DNA of 64,000 nucleotides from Emergencia timonensis (GCF_900086585.1 NZ_FLKM01000009.1:744001-808000), one strand, 5' to 3'. Counted from the first letter of the stretch, positions 8,555-17,244 are shown. A program made the numbers and translations. Notes: generated by a model from the sequence alone, not told the origin.

Positions 8555-9418
8555 ATGGTAAGAAAAAAAGGAATCGATGTGAGTTATTGGAATGGATGGC
8601 TCACAGAAAAACAATATAAGAAAATTAAAAAAAGTAATATAGAGTTTGTCATAGCCAGATCTGGCGGCTATCGCGGAACGATGGTAGACAGTACCTTTGA
8701 CAACAACTACAGACAGTCCAAGGCGGCGGGATTGGATTTCGGCGCCTACTATTATTCCACGGCAGTGAACACGAGACAGGCGAAACTAGAAGCCAGGCAT
8801 GCAGTCAGACTTTGCCGTGGCAAGAAGCTGCAATATCCAATTTGGATGGATGTAGAGGATGCTGCTACCCAGGGCCGTCTTTCTAAAACGGCTTTGACCA
8901 GAGTCATCAAAGCCTTCGTAAAGGAAGTGAAAAGATTGGGATATCCCTGCGGCGTATACGCTTCCTACTACTGGTTGACAGAGAAAATCGGCAGTCTCTC
9001 CGGTATCGATGTATGGGTTGCACAATACAACTCCCATACAAACTACCGGAAGCCGGCTATGTGGCAATTTTCCAGTGGAGGAAAATTCTCTGGCGTGCCA
9101 GGCACCTTTGACCTGGACTGGAGTTATAAGGATTATACGGGTGATTCTGGCTCAGAGGAACCGCCAGAGAAAAAAGAGCCTTACCCTGGACCGCTCTCTC
9201 TGCCTTTCAGAGGTTATTTTAAACGGGGCGATAAAGGCCGCAAAGTTCGAGAACTGCAGCGTTTTCTCAACTGGTGCGGCAGGGATCTAAAAGTCGACGG
9301 TGTTTATGGCGATAAAACCATTGCCGCCGTAAAATGGTTTGAACGAAGGAATGGCCTCTATGTAGACGGTCTTTTCGGCAGAGCATGTCTAAAAAAAGCG
9401 AAAGCTATGAAGAAATAA
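8555..9418 (+). CDS. GH25 lysozyme-like hydrolase with peptidoglycan-binding domain
   Basis: The protein has 287 residues. The GH25 domain (about 5-190) has the family signatures KGIDVSYWNGW near the N-terminus and PIWMDVED, which carries the catalytic acids; VWVAQYN and MWQFSSGG follow. Residues about 215-285 form a PG_binding_1 domain (RGDKGRKVRELQRFLNW, then VDGVYGDKT). There is no signal peptide, so it may be released through a holin, by lysis, or be a phage-derived autolysin. It is preceded by a family B repeat with a terminator, which suggests attenuation of its transcript. Confidence 0.9.
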   Translation: MVRKKGIDVSYWNGWLTEKQYKKIKKSNIEFVIARSGGYRGTMVDSTFDNNYRQSKAAGLDFGAYYYSTAVNTRQAKLEARHAVRLCRGKKLQYPIWMDVEDAATQGRLSKTALTRVIKAFVKEVKRLGYPCGVYASYYWLTEKIGSLSGIDVWVAQYNSHTNYRKPAMWQFSSGGKFSGVPGTFDLDWSYKDYTGDSGSEEPPEKKEPYPGPLSLPFRGYFKRGDKGRKVRELQRFLNWCGRDLKVDGVYGDKTIAAVKWFERRNGLYVDGLFGRACLKKAKAMKK

Positions 9419-9436
9419 TCATAAGCAATCAGTTTT

Positions 9437-9469
9437 CTGTGCCGGTAACAATTTGCCGGCACAGAGTTT
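9437..9469 (+). terminator. Intrinsic terminator after the lysozyme gene
   Basis: The arms CTGTGCCGG (9437-9445) and CCGGCACAG (9456-9464) are perfectly complementary and are followed by TTTT. Confidence 0.9.
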
Positions 9470-9544
9470 TTGACCCAAAGTAAGAATTGTATGATAAAAT
9501 ATACATAGGAGAACACTGTCACCACTGAAGATTGGAGGCATACT

Positions 9545-10558
9545 ATGAGAATCATTTATATCATAACAGGCGCAAATGGATTTCTTGGCAACAATATCAT
9601 CAGACAGTTAAGCGACGAGTCCTGTGAGATAAGAGCCTTGATTTTACCGGGCGAATCTACTGCTGCATTGAAGGGGCTGAACTGCAGCATATATGAAGGA
9701 GATATTACTGATCTCCAAAGCTTAAGGGAGCTGTTTGATGTAGAAGCCGGGGCCAAAGTATATGTGATTCACTGCGCGGGTCTGGTTTATATTAAAACGA
9801 AGTACAATCCGGCTGTCCAACGGGTTAACGTCGACGGAACAAAAAACATCGCAGAGATGTGCCTTGAGACGGGGGCGAAGCTTGTATATGTAAACAGTGT
9901 ACATGCCATTGCGGAGCCGCCAGAGGATGTGATAATTGCAGAGTCAGATTGTCTTGATCCAGAACGTGTAATAGGGCTTTATGCCAAAACAAAGGCGGAG
10001 GCGGGAGCCTATATATTAGAAAAAGTGCGGCAGGGTGGACTTTGTGGCTGTATCGTGCAGCCTTCGGGCATGATTGGCCCTTATGATTTCGGAAGCAGCC
10101 ACCTGACGCAGATGGTTTTGGACTTCCTGGAGGGTCGCTTAAAAGCTTGCGTGAGAGGAGGCTACGATTTTGTGGACGTGCGTGATGTAGCGGACGGAGC
10201 CATCAAAGCCTGCAAATTTGGCAGAAGCGGCCAGTGCTACATATTATCGAACCAATTCTTTACCATTAGAGATTTTCTGAATCAGATTGCTGAGATCAGC
10301 GGGAAGAAAAAAATCTCTCTCGTTCTGCCCATGGGTCTGGCAAAAGTCACAGCGCCACTGTCGGAAATCTACTATAAATTACTGCGGCAGCCGCCTCTGT
10401 ATACCAGATATTCACTCTACACTCTGACAGCAAAATCATCCTTTTCCAACGAAAAGGCCAGGAGGGAACTGCACTATTGTAATCGGCCCATGGAGGAAAC
10501 CATAACGGACACTGTCTGCTGGTTGATGGAGAATAAACGATTGACGATAGGAAAATGA
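9545..10558 (+). CDS. NAD-dependent epimerase/dehydratase family protein
   Basis: The 337-residue protein is an extended short-chain dehydrogenase. It has the glycine-rich dinucleotide motif TGANGFLGNNI at residues 8-18, a catalytic Tyr/Lys pair in YAKTKAEAG (about 145), and the GMIGPYDFG segment. It resembles dihydroflavonol-reductase-like or sugar-nucleotide epimerase proteins; the substrate cannot be told. The ATG follows TTGGAGGCATACT. A short intergenic leader with TATGATAAAATATAC-like promoter sequence precedes it, and it is transcribed alone. Confidence 0.85.
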   Translation: MRIIYIITGANGFLGNNIIRQLSDESCEIRALILPGESTAALKGLNCSIYEGDITDLQSLRELFDVEAGAKVYVIHCAGLVYIKTKYNPAVQRVNVDGTKNIAEMCLETGAKLVYVNSVHAIAEPPEDVIIAESDCLDPERVIGLYAKTKAEAGAYILEKVRQGGLCGCIVQPSGMIGPYDFGSSHLTQMVLDFLEGRLKACVRGGYDFVDVRDVADGAIKACKFGRSGQCYILSNQFFTIRDFLNQIAEISGKKKISLVLPMGLAKVTAPLSEIYYKLLRQPPLYTRYSLYTLTAKSSFSNEKARRELHYCNRPMEETITDTVCWLMENKRLTIGK

Positions 10559-10587
10559 TGTGCTATTCTGTAAAAGATAATATGTGT

Positions 10588-10694
10588 TCTTTCTTCGGAA
10601 ACGAGTTTTACTCTACTGGCGGTACAGCCCGCGAGCAATACGCTAATTCGGTTTAATTCCGAAGCCAACAGTTAGTCTGGACGGGAGAAGAAAG
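10588..10694 (+). ncRNA. FMN-class (RFN) riboswitch aptamer, divergent variant
   Basis: The pairing P1 is CTTTCTTC with GAAGAAAG. Family hallmarks follow in order: GGCGGTA, AGCCCGCGAG, TTCGGTTTAATTCCGAAGCC, ACAGT, AGTCTGGA and GGGAGAAG. Against the Fusobacterium FMN aptamer, aligned by hand, conserved G11, G62 and G84 are all A here. The first joining segment reads GGAAAC instead of GGGGCA, and P2 is a short GAG/CUC stem. A48, A85 and A99 are kept. The next gene encodes a MATE efflux pump, not a riboflavin synthesis or RibU-type uptake gene. Ligand specificity may therefore be altered. Confidence 0.85.
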
Positions 10695-10879
10695 CTTTCG
10701 GTTATATGCAACTGGATGCGTTTTTCTCTTTTTGTTTACGAGAGTCTCATTAGACGATTTCGCATGCATCCGGTAAATAAACCTTCTAATCTTTTAGATG
10801 GATTTGTTTTCTAGGTGCTTTTTTCATGCAGAGAAAAGGGGGAAACAAGTTCAAATATCAACGTAAAGGAGTAATTCTA
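10695..10879 (+). promoter_or_regulatory. Expression platform between riboswitch and MATE gene
   Basis: After the aptamer lie two possible hairpins: one pairs CTGGATGCG with CGCATGCATCCGG (about 10709-10773), and a weaker one at 10780-10807 (TCTAA/TTAGA with flanking pairs) is followed by GTTTT. These could be antiterminator and terminator elements. The fold is drawn by eye only. The AAAGGAG Shine-Dalgarno at 10864-10870 belongs to the MATE gene. Confidence 0.45.
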
Positions 10880-12256
10880 ATGAACCAGCAAAAAGAAGAA
10901 CGAAACCCATTGGAAACAGAACCCATTACAAGATTAATCGCCAAATATTCTATACCGACGGCTTTAACGCTGATGGTCAATTATCTCTATAATATTGTCG
11001 ACCAGATCTTTGTAGGGCAGGGGGTAGGTGTTACCGGCATGGCGGCTACAAACGTTGCCTTTCCTTTGACCATCATCGCTATCGCTATCGCGCTGTTGAT
11101 TGGAGACGGCTGTGCAGCAAATATCAGCCTTTGCCTGGGAAGAAAGCAACAGGAAATAGCCGACCGAACTGTCAGTCACGCGGTGACACTGCTCATTGCT
11201 TCCGGTGTCGTAATTTTGCTGCTTTGCAGTATTTTGGCGCCTCAGATTGTCACCCTATTCGGCTCTACGGATACAGCCTTTCAGTCCTCTCTGACTTATA
11301 CGCGCACCATCGCCTGGGGACTGCCGTTTCTGATGTTCAGCTCGGCGCTTACTGCTATCATCAGAGCAGATGGAAATCCCCAGTATACCATGAAATGCAT
11401 GATGGTCGGTGCTGCAATTAATTTGGTATTAGATCCTATTTTCATTTTTGGTCTGAAAATGGGCGTTTTTGGTGCAGGCATCGCAACGGTTATCGGTCAG
11501 GCGGCGGCAGGTTTGCTCTGCTTTGCTTATGTGAAAAAACTAAAGACCGTGCACATCTTAAAATCTGCTTTAAAGCCCACTTGGCAACTTACTAGGCAGA
11601 TTTTCGCGCTGGGATTTCCAAGCCTGCTGACGCAGATTATGACTGCAGTGGTGCAGATTACCATGAATAATCTGATGACGATTTACGGTGCGCAAAGCGT
11701 TTATGGCAGCGATACAGCTCTTTCTGCTTACGGTATGATGATGAAGGTCTATCAAATTGCCCATTCCATGTTTGTCGGTGTCTCCTCTGCGACACAGCCG
11801 ATCAACGGCTACAACTTCGGAGCAAAGCTTTATGACAGGGTGAAGCAGACTTACAAACTGGCGGCTGTGATTGCATTGATTGTCTCTGTGGTGTGGTTCG
11901 CAATCTATCAGTTGTTCAGTAAGCAGATCGGCATGCTCTTTGTGTCTGGAGATGCGCTCTATGCAGACTGCGCCCAGCATATTTTCCGGATTTATATGAT
12001 GGCCTTTTTTCTCTATGGATTACATATGGTCACAGCCTCTTTTTTACAGGGAATTGGCAAGCCGGTCAAAGCGTTGCTCATTCCGCTTTCAAGACAGGCG
12101 ATCTTTCTGATTCCGCTGGCCATCATCTTATCTGGCAAATTTGGCTTAGACGGCGCGCTGTTTGCAGCGCCTATTGCGGATACCCTGGTCTTTGTCTTAT
12201 CGCTGGCACTTGCGGCAGGGGAGTTCAGAAGCTGGAAACATCAGCAAATTTCGTGA
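10880..12256 (+). CDS. MATE family multidrug/flavin-like efflux transporter
   Basis: The protein has 458 residues and about 12 transmembrane helices in two MatE repeats. The typical opening (EPITRLIAKYSIPTALTLMV, then LYNIVDQIFVGQGVG) and the second-half counterpart FALGFPSLLTQ are present. MATE proteins export organic cations or drugs in exchange for Na+ or H+. ATG 10880 is chosen for its AAAGGAG at a 9-base distance; an upstream start at 10826 would lie in the leader. Because it follows an FMN-class aptamer, the cargo may be a flavin or flavin-like toxin (inference). Confidence 0.9.
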   Translation: MNQQKEERNPLETEPITRLIAKYSIPTALTLMVNYLYNIVDQIFVGQGVGVTGMAATNVAFPLTIIAIAIALLIGDGCAANISLCLGRKQQEIADRTVSHAVTLLIASGVVILLLCSILAPQIVTLFGSTDTAFQSSLTYTRTIAWGLPFLMFSSALTAIIRADGNPQYTMKCMMVGAAINLVLDPIFIFGLKMGVFGAGIATVIGQAAAGLLCFAYVKKLKTVHILKSALKPTWQLTRQIFALGFPSLLTQIMTAVVQITMNNLMTIYGAQSVYGSDTALSAYGMMMKVYQIAHSMFVGVSSATQPINGYNFGAKLYDRVKQTYKLAAVIALIVSVVWFAIYQLFSKQIGMLFVSGDALYADCAQHIFRIYMMAFFLYGLHMVTASFLQGIGKPVKALLIPLSRQAIFLIPLAIILSGKFGLDGALFAAPIADTLVFVLSLALAAGEFRSWKHQQIS

Positions 12257-12526
12257 GAAAGATAATTAGCAGACCTGTCAAAAGGAATTCTCTGCATACA
12301 GTGGCGGGAATGTCTTATGGCCTCACTGGTTATGACTTCCCACTATGAACCTCTGCCTGGATTACAAATGCTTTACCTGCCGCCACGGTCTTTTTGTGCT
12401 TTTTGACTGATTTTACTCGGTTCTGCACAAAACCGCTGTGCGGTTCCTCTCCTGACGGGATAAATCTAGGAGTAGGAGGGGGATTTTTTTGCACCTGGTT
12501 ATTTTTAGAGGATATTATACCCCTGA

Positions 12527-12730
12527 TTATCACAAAAAGTTGCTGAAAAAGTAACTGAAAGTGTGTTCATCACTGTTCTAAACTGTATTTGCCAGCTTGT
12601 CTATATTGGAGGCGCCTTTTATTGCGACCAAATTTGTGCAGAAAAAGTAGAAACATGGCAAAAAGCACAAAATGATCGTGATGAACTGTTCAGCAACTTG
12701 TTTCTGGAGTATAGAAAAGAGGGGCTGTAG
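12527..12730 (+). pseudogene. Remnant open reading frame beside the tRNA-Glu element
   Basis: An open frame of 67 codons ends at TAG 12728. Its last part (EKVETWQKAQNDRDELFSN, then LFLEYRKEGL) has the amphipathic, charged look of real coding sequence. It has no ATG and no Shine-Dalgarno. It lies just outside the left tRNA-like repeat. Probably the tail of a lost gene; I do not recognise the family. The surrounding 12257-12776 stretch shows nothing else I can support. Confidence 0.3.
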
Positions 12731-12776
12731 CTGCGGCCGACTTAATCCGTCAACTGTGCGATAGCCTTTTCTTATT

Positions 12777-12822
12777 AGTATCGCCTAGGGGAGTTACGCA
12801 GTCTGCCTGCAGACTGCCGTCT
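12777..12822. repeat. Left copy of tRNA-Glu 3'-end repeat (candidate attachment site)
   Basis: TATCGCCTAGGGGAGT here matches the 3' end of tRNA-Glu (minus strand, 17170-17186). The next 25 bases match the units at 16568, 16764 and 16964 but not the tRNA itself. The match to unit 16568 ends sharply after GACTGCCGTC. It marks the left edge of a 4.4-kb element with an integrase remnant just inside. Confidence 0.65.
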
Positions 12823-12900
12823 CTAGGGAACGCTGTATAAACGTTGAAAAATACACAATTTTGTAATATCTGGACGATGATTTATCACTATTTTATCACT

Positions 12901-13568
12901 TTAGTTATCAGTAAGCAGAGCTATTATCTTGATTGCATTCAGCTTGTCATCAGTATCAACATTGATGTAATAGTTACGAGTTACGTTAATATCTGAGTGA
13001 CCCATAAGCGCTGCAACAGTCTGTATTGGAACTCCTTTTTTAGCAAGGCTTATTCCAAAGGTATGACGGTATACATGAAATGACCGACAGGTGACCCCGA
13101 ACTTCCTATATAACCGATTACATGCAGTTCGTATGGAATGCTTATCATAAATATTCCCAGTTTTTGTGGTGAAGATATATTCAGTACGATATCCATTTTC
13201 CATCATCTCAGCCTTATGCCACTTCTTGTAATAATGGCAGCCCAGCAATATCTGACTGCTTGAGATTATTGTTATAAGCGTTTACATATCTTGTCTTAGT
13301 GGAATCTGAGTACCTGGAGTCTTTCAAAAATGCCTCTTTGATAAAAGTGTCCATCATTTCGCCGAAAAATAGAGTCTTGTTAGTGACACCCTTTTTCTGA
13401 TTGTCCATAAAGGCTTCGAATTTAGCCTCTGCTTCGGTTTTATTCTTGCCGTAGAATGGTTTTATAGTCATCAACCCAAACGCCCTTAGAATTGAGTTTT
13501 TTTCCTATCTTGCGTTTGATGCGGTAATAGTCTTTTCCATGGATGGTGCAGTTCGTCTTGCTGGCCAT
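12901..13568 (-). pseudogene. Tyrosine recombinase (integrase), frameshifted and internally deleted
   Basis: Read leftwards from ATG 13568, the N-terminus begins MASKTNCTIHGKDYYRIKRK. The frame is lost near 13465 and resumes as FYGKNKTEAEAKFEAFMD with the SAM-like core-binding domain to about 13214. It then jumps to the C-terminal catalytic domain, which has HVYRHTFG, LMGHSDINVTRNYY and the nucleophile Tyr. The stretch holding the first catalytic Arg and Lys is missing. At least one frameshift and one deletion make it inactive. It lies next to the left tRNA-like repeat, as expected for a tRNA-integrating element. Confidence 0.85.
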
Positions 13569-13610
13569 GTAATCACACTCCTTCGGAAGGGTATAAAATG
13601 TTTAATCCTT

Positions 13611-14471
13611 TCATTTCAGTAATTTGGCATCTTTTATCATTTCAACTGAAGGATTGTCAATTAATGAATTTAACTGATTGATTGCTGCTTGATTTAGCCT
13701 AATAAGCCTATCGTGCTGAGGAACCCCATCTTTTATTAGTTCAGCATTATAGCTTTCCAGATTGGTAAGAACAATTAGTTGTTCTAAAGTTGCACTGTCA
13801 CGAATATTATCTCCTCGTTTTGCATTTGGGTTTTTATCACGCCATTCTTTTGCTGTCATCCCAAATAGAGCAACATTCAAAACATCTGCCTCGTTTGCAT
13901 ATGTGAAACCTTGTTCTTTTTTTGAAAGGTCTTCAGGAATGAGATGCTCTTTAATTGCATCGGTATGTATCTTATAATTTGTTTTTGATAGAGTTCTTCG
14001 CAGATTCCAATCCAGGGAGAGTCTGCTGTTCTCATCTTCTTTTAAGCGTTGATAATCTTTGATAATATACAGCTTGAACTCTGGAGATATCCAAGATGCA
14101 AATTCAAAGGCGATGTCTTTATGCGCAAAAGTGCCGCCATACCGACCTGATTTAGAACGAATACCAATTGCGTTTGTAGATGCTATCCATTTCTGGGGGG
14201 ATAGTACAAAGGAGTTTGAGCCTGACTCAATTCTAAACTGGTCGAAATCGACCAGTTTAAAATTAGGATTATTCATTCTTTCCCATAATCCGAGAAATTC
14301 TATTGTGCTTCGACTACGTAACCAGTTTTTTATTATATCAGCTGGAAATTCAGGATTTCGCTTTTTGGCAATGTCTGTAAGCGAGATATAATCATCATCA
14401 TTTCCAACAGAAACGACAGTAATTTCCACACCAGCAGCTTTGATTTTATCTTTAAATTCTTTTTTTGTCAT
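13611..14471 (-). CDS. KilA-N domain protein
   Basis: A 286-residue protein with an N-terminal KilA-N DNA-binding domain (about 25-130): YISLTDIAKKRNPEFPADIIKNWL is its opening (quoted in part: SLTDIAKKRNPEFPADIIKN), then GLWE, and the family ending GRYGGTFAHKDIAFEFASWI. KilA-N proteins are found in phages and mobile elements, often as antirepressors or with unknown function. The C-terminal half is helical and unassigned. It is the best-preserved gene of the decayed element and may have been kept for its own use. Confidence 0.85.
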   Translation of the reverse strand: MTKKEFKDKIKAAGVEITVVSVGNDDDYISLTDIAKKRNPEFPADIIKNWLRSRSTIEFLGLWERMNNPNFKLVDFDQFRIESGSNSFVLSPQKWIASTNAIGIRSKSGRYGGTFAHKDIAFEFASWISPEFKLYIIKDYQRLKEDENSRLSLDWNLRRTLSKTNYKIHTDAIKEHLIPEDLSKKEQGFTYANEADVLNVALFGMTAKEWRDKNPNAKRGDNIRDSATLEQLIVLTNLESYNAELIKDGVPQHDRLIRLNQAAINQLNSLIDNPSVEMIKDAKLLK

Positions 14472-14529
14472 AATTAATCTCCTGTACTATATTATATATT
14501 TTGATTACTTAGTCGATGATGCATATTCA

Positions 14530-15648
14530 TTAGTAACATCGCTTGCAGGGTTGAAAGCCCATATTTAGAGCTTCTTCAAGCGTTACCTGGCTAGGGTTAT
14601 TCATGTTGCTACAGTTTGGATTGTTGTGATATTTTGAGCCAGTTTGAGGTATGTAAACGTAAGTTTGAGGAACCTCCTGCTTCTGGTTTTGTTGAGCTTC
14701 TTCTTTTTCACGTTTTTCCTCGAGTTTTTTCAGTCGTTCTTCCTCAGCCTTTTTCTTAGCAGCTTCTTCTTTAGCCTTTTTGATTTTTTCTTTATCTACA
14801 ACTGTAATTTTGATTTTCTGGCTTTTTACTCCGTTATCAGCAACTATATAAATATAAGCTTCGCCTTCTTTATGGGAACTGATCTTGCCGGAATCAGAAT
14901 CACCAGAAAAGGTAATGACGGCATCATTTGATGTTTCAAAAGAAAGATCAACAGCGCTTGCTTCATCAGGAGTGATAGAAAACGTAATATCCTGTTCATC
15001 GTTGATGTCCATTTCCTGCTCTGGTATCTGCAAGGATATACTTTCTATGTCCGGTTCAGAAGGCGCAGCAAAGGCTAGAATGATACCTATGATAATTAGC
15101 CCTATTGAAATTATAAAGCCTAAACTCTTTTTCTTTGGAGTGTTCGGAATTCCCTCGGAGGTTGCAGGGTTATCCTTCCTTGAATTTTTCAAACCGATAA
15201 TTGAAAGACCCATAAAACCTGCAATCATGGTTAACATGGCAATGCCTAATAAATCCGGACCTTCTGTAAAAATTACGATTAATCCGCCGAATGTAGTAAA
15301 CCCTAGAACACCGATAAGAACGCTAAAAAGGATTGTTTTAACGGTGCGCTTGCCTTTATTAGGCTTTTTAGGAATTCTATTTTTTGGAGGATTAGGTGGC
15401 GCTCCTTCTACATTTGAACCAACTCTTGAATTACGATTAGAAGTTTTGTCGGTAGAAGCACCTATTTTAGAGGTCTCTGTGTAAGACAGCCCTGTGCCGG
15501 GAATTCCCACTGTAGTAGTCTTTCTCCCCTTGGAATTCACTGATACATGAGCGCCTTTAACGCCGGCAGTAATACCTATGCTTTTTTTGTTGATGTTGAG
15601 TTTCACTCCTGGGGCAATTTTTATACTCTTTCTAAAACGTGTTGCCAT
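14530..15648 (-). CDS. DUF4236 membrane protein with Ig-like and Cys-rich tail domains
   Basis: The protein has 372 residues. The DUF4236 domain (1-58) shows RFRKSIKIAPGVKLNINKK and GIPGTGLSYTET. Three or four hydrophobic segments follow (about 105-195). A Big_2-like Ig domain spans about 205-285 and a Lys/Glu-rich coiled stretch about 285-325. The tail, about 45 residues, has the spacing C-x(n)-C-x2-C (HNNPNCSNM and PCKRCY) common in nuclease-linked tails. DUF4236 function is unknown. It sits in the mobile element, head to tail with the KilA-N gene. Confidence 0.75.
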   Translation of the reverse strand: MATRFRKSIKIAPGVKLNINKKSIGITAGVKGAHVSVNSKGRKTTTVGIPGTGLSYTETSKIGASTDKTSNRNSRVGSNVEGAPPNPPKNRIPKKPNKGKRTVKTILFSVLIGVLGFTTFGGLIVIFTEGPDLLGIAMLTMIAGFMGLSIIGLKNSRKDNPATSEGIPNTPKKKSLGFIISIGLIIIGIILAFAAPSEPDIESISLQIPEQEMDINDEQDITFSITPDEASAVDLSFETSNDAVITFSGDSDSGKISSHKEGEAYIYIVADNGVKSQKIKITVVDKEKIKKAKEEAAKKKAEEERLKKLEEKREKEEAQQNQKQEVPQTYVYIPQTGSKYHNNPNCSNMNNPSQVTLEEALNMGFQPCKRCY

Positions 15649-16007
15649 AGCTTCCTTCTTTCTTAAATATTATCACAATAATTCTTACATTGATGGGTTA
15701 GATTATTAAAGTAGCACTTAAGATGTTTTAGCTTCTTATTACCATCGCCACGATTAGGGTTACTATTAGATTAATCCTTTTCTCTTTCATTTTGAACCTT
15801 CTTTCTTTTATTTTATGCCTAACTTTTAGAGGCAGTTCATTGTTTGAATTCAGGGGTGTAGGTACGTCTTGGGCGACGCTGTTTTTTCTCGGACAGGATG
15901 ATATTTCCTTTCCTTCGTATGACTTTATTATATATGCCCTTAAAATATCTGTCCAGTTTATTGTAGCCTATCTATTTGCCAGAAGATGAAAAAATGAAAA
16001 TATTCAA
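15649..16007. other. AT-rich gap without a supported gene
   Basis: It contains the likely promoter of the minus-strand DUF4236 gene and a 65-codon hydrophobic frame (15792-15989) that lacks a ribosome binding site and family resemblance. The lost N-terminal part of the AbiH-like gene should have been here, but I find no matching motif. Confidence 0.4.
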
Positions 16008-16343
16008 ATGATTGACTTTAAAAAATATTTTCAGAGAATATATAAAGAGACTGGGTGTAATTATAAAAAATGGCTAGATAATATAACCAAATGCGGAAAG
16101 GCAACCGGAAACACTGAAATCTATTTTTTTGGACATTCCTTGGATGTTAGTGATAAAGATATACTGAAAGAGTTGATCATGACCGATACGATACATTGCG
16201 TGTTTTATTATCATAACGCTGATGCACGAAGACAACAGATTGCAAATCTAGTAAAAGTTATTGGACAAGATGAATTAATAAAACGGAGTGGTGGATTGAA
16301 TCAAACTATACGGTTTGTCAATATTGACTCATATGGAGAATAA
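16008..16343 (+). pseudogene. AbiH-like abortive infection protein, C-terminal fragment
   Basis: The 111 codons carry the C-terminal signature of AbiH phage-resistance proteins: FFGHSLDVSDKDILKELI, then FYYHNADARRQQIANLVKVI and GQDELI. Full-length members have roughly 300 or more residues, with an N-terminal nucleotide-binding-like motif (GNGFD) that is absent here. The fragment still has an ATG but no good Shine-Dalgarno. It is therefore probably a remnant of a defence gene carried by the element. Confidence 0.7.
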
Positions 16344-16354
16344 TGGGCAGTCCT

Positions 16355-16391
16355 GTCTATTTCGTACCTGAAAAGTATTGAAATAGACAGG
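16355..16391. terminator. Hairpin after the AbiH remnant
   Basis: The arms CTGTCTATTTC and GAAATAGACAG are perfect complements. No T run follows on the plus strand, so its terminator role is uncertain. Confidence 0.4.
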
Positions 16392-16567
16392 TTAGATAAG
16401 GCGAAAATTATCACTTTTTTATCACTAAAGTTTTGGAAGAGTATTAAAATATGAATATTAATACGAAAAATGTGAATATATATCAAAAATATCGAAGTTC
16501 TATAGATGTTGCAATTCCAACGAAAAACAAAAGAACCGCTGTTTATCAACGGTTCTTTTTCTGTATT

Positions 16568-17169
16568 GGTATCGCCTAGGGGAGTTACGCAGTCTGCCTG
16601 CAGACTGCCGTCCTGCGCAGCCCCGTACAGGCTGCTTGGACCGCTCGCTACGCACCAGTTCGCAGAACTGGTGCGTTACCGCTCGCGCCCTTTCGGGTTC
16701 GACTCCCCTGCGGCTTTTATGCATAAACAAAATAGACTGACATAAAGTCAGTCTATTTTCTTTGGTATCGCCTAGGGGAGTTACGCAGTCTGTCTGCAGA
16801 CTGCCGCCCTGCGCAGCCCCATACAGGCTGCTTGGACCACTCGCTACGCACCAGTTCGCAGAACTGGTGCGCTACCGCTCACGCCCTTTCGGGTTCGACT
16901 CCCCTAGACTCTAATATAAAGTACAGAAAAAACAGCACCCGATGGATGCTGTTTCTCTGTATTGGTATCGCCTAGGGGAGTTACGCAGTCTGCCTGCAGA
17001 CTGCTTGCAGACTGCCGTCCTGCGCAGCCCAGTACAGGCTGCTTGGACCGCTCGCTACGCACCAGTTCACAGAACTGGTGCGCCACCGCTCGCGCCCTTG
17101 CGGGTTCGACTCCCCTGCGGCTTTTATGCATAAACAAAATAGACTGACATAAAGTCAGTCTATTTTCTT
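16568..17169. repeat. Three tandem ~200-bp units derived from the tRNA-Glu 3' end
   Basis: GGTATCGCCTAGGGGAGT starts units at 16568, 16764 and 16964, and the fourth occurrence (17171) is the tRNA itself. Steps are 196, 200 and 207 bases. Each unit holds palindromes (GTCTGC-CTGCAGAC; GCACCAGTTC-GAACTGGTGC) and the plus-strand T-arm-like GGGTTCGACTCCCCT. Each unit is preceded by a small terminator-like hairpin: GAACCG/CGGTTC at 16532-16556, AGACTGAC/GTCAGTCT at 16733 and 17136, and ACAGCA/TGCTGT at 16930. No protein-coding signal is present. Confidence 0.75.
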
Positions 17170-17244
17170 TGGTATCGCCTAGGGGAGTCGAACCCCTGAT
17201 TCAGCCGTGAGAGGGCTACGTCTTGACCACTTGACCAAGGCGAC
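17170..17244 (-). tRNA. tRNA-Glu (anticodon CTC)
   Basis: On the minus strand the acceptor GTCGCCT pairs with AGGCGAT (first pair G-T), followed by discriminator A and encoded CCA. The anticodon stem-loop TAGCC-CTCTCAC-GGCTG gives CTC, which reads GAG. The T-arm is CAGGGGTTCGACTCCCCT-like. The hairpin TAGACTGAC/GTCAGTCTA with a T-rich end follows it. It is the apparent integration site of the neighbouring element. Confidence 0.93.

Noticed and set aside
12330..12533. Minus-strand 67-codon frame downstream of the MATE gene
   Set aside because: It shows no domain, no ribosome binding site and a composition like noncoding sequence; the opposite strand also holds a short remnant frame.
14885..15484. 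Plus-strand 199-codon frame opposite the DUF4236 gene
   Set aside because: The minus-strand frame has a known domain, a ribosome binding site and full length; this one is its shadow.
15792..15989. 65-codon hydrophobic frame upstream of the AbiH remnant
   Set aside because: It has no Shine-Dalgarno and no family match, and the region is AT-rich, where such frames arise by chance.
16506..17147. Short frames in the tRNA-derived tandem repeats, and the idea of a CRISPR array
   Set aside because: Frames on both strands repeat with the array and contain tRNA sequence. Units are about 200 bases, without short repeats, distinct spacers or cas genes.
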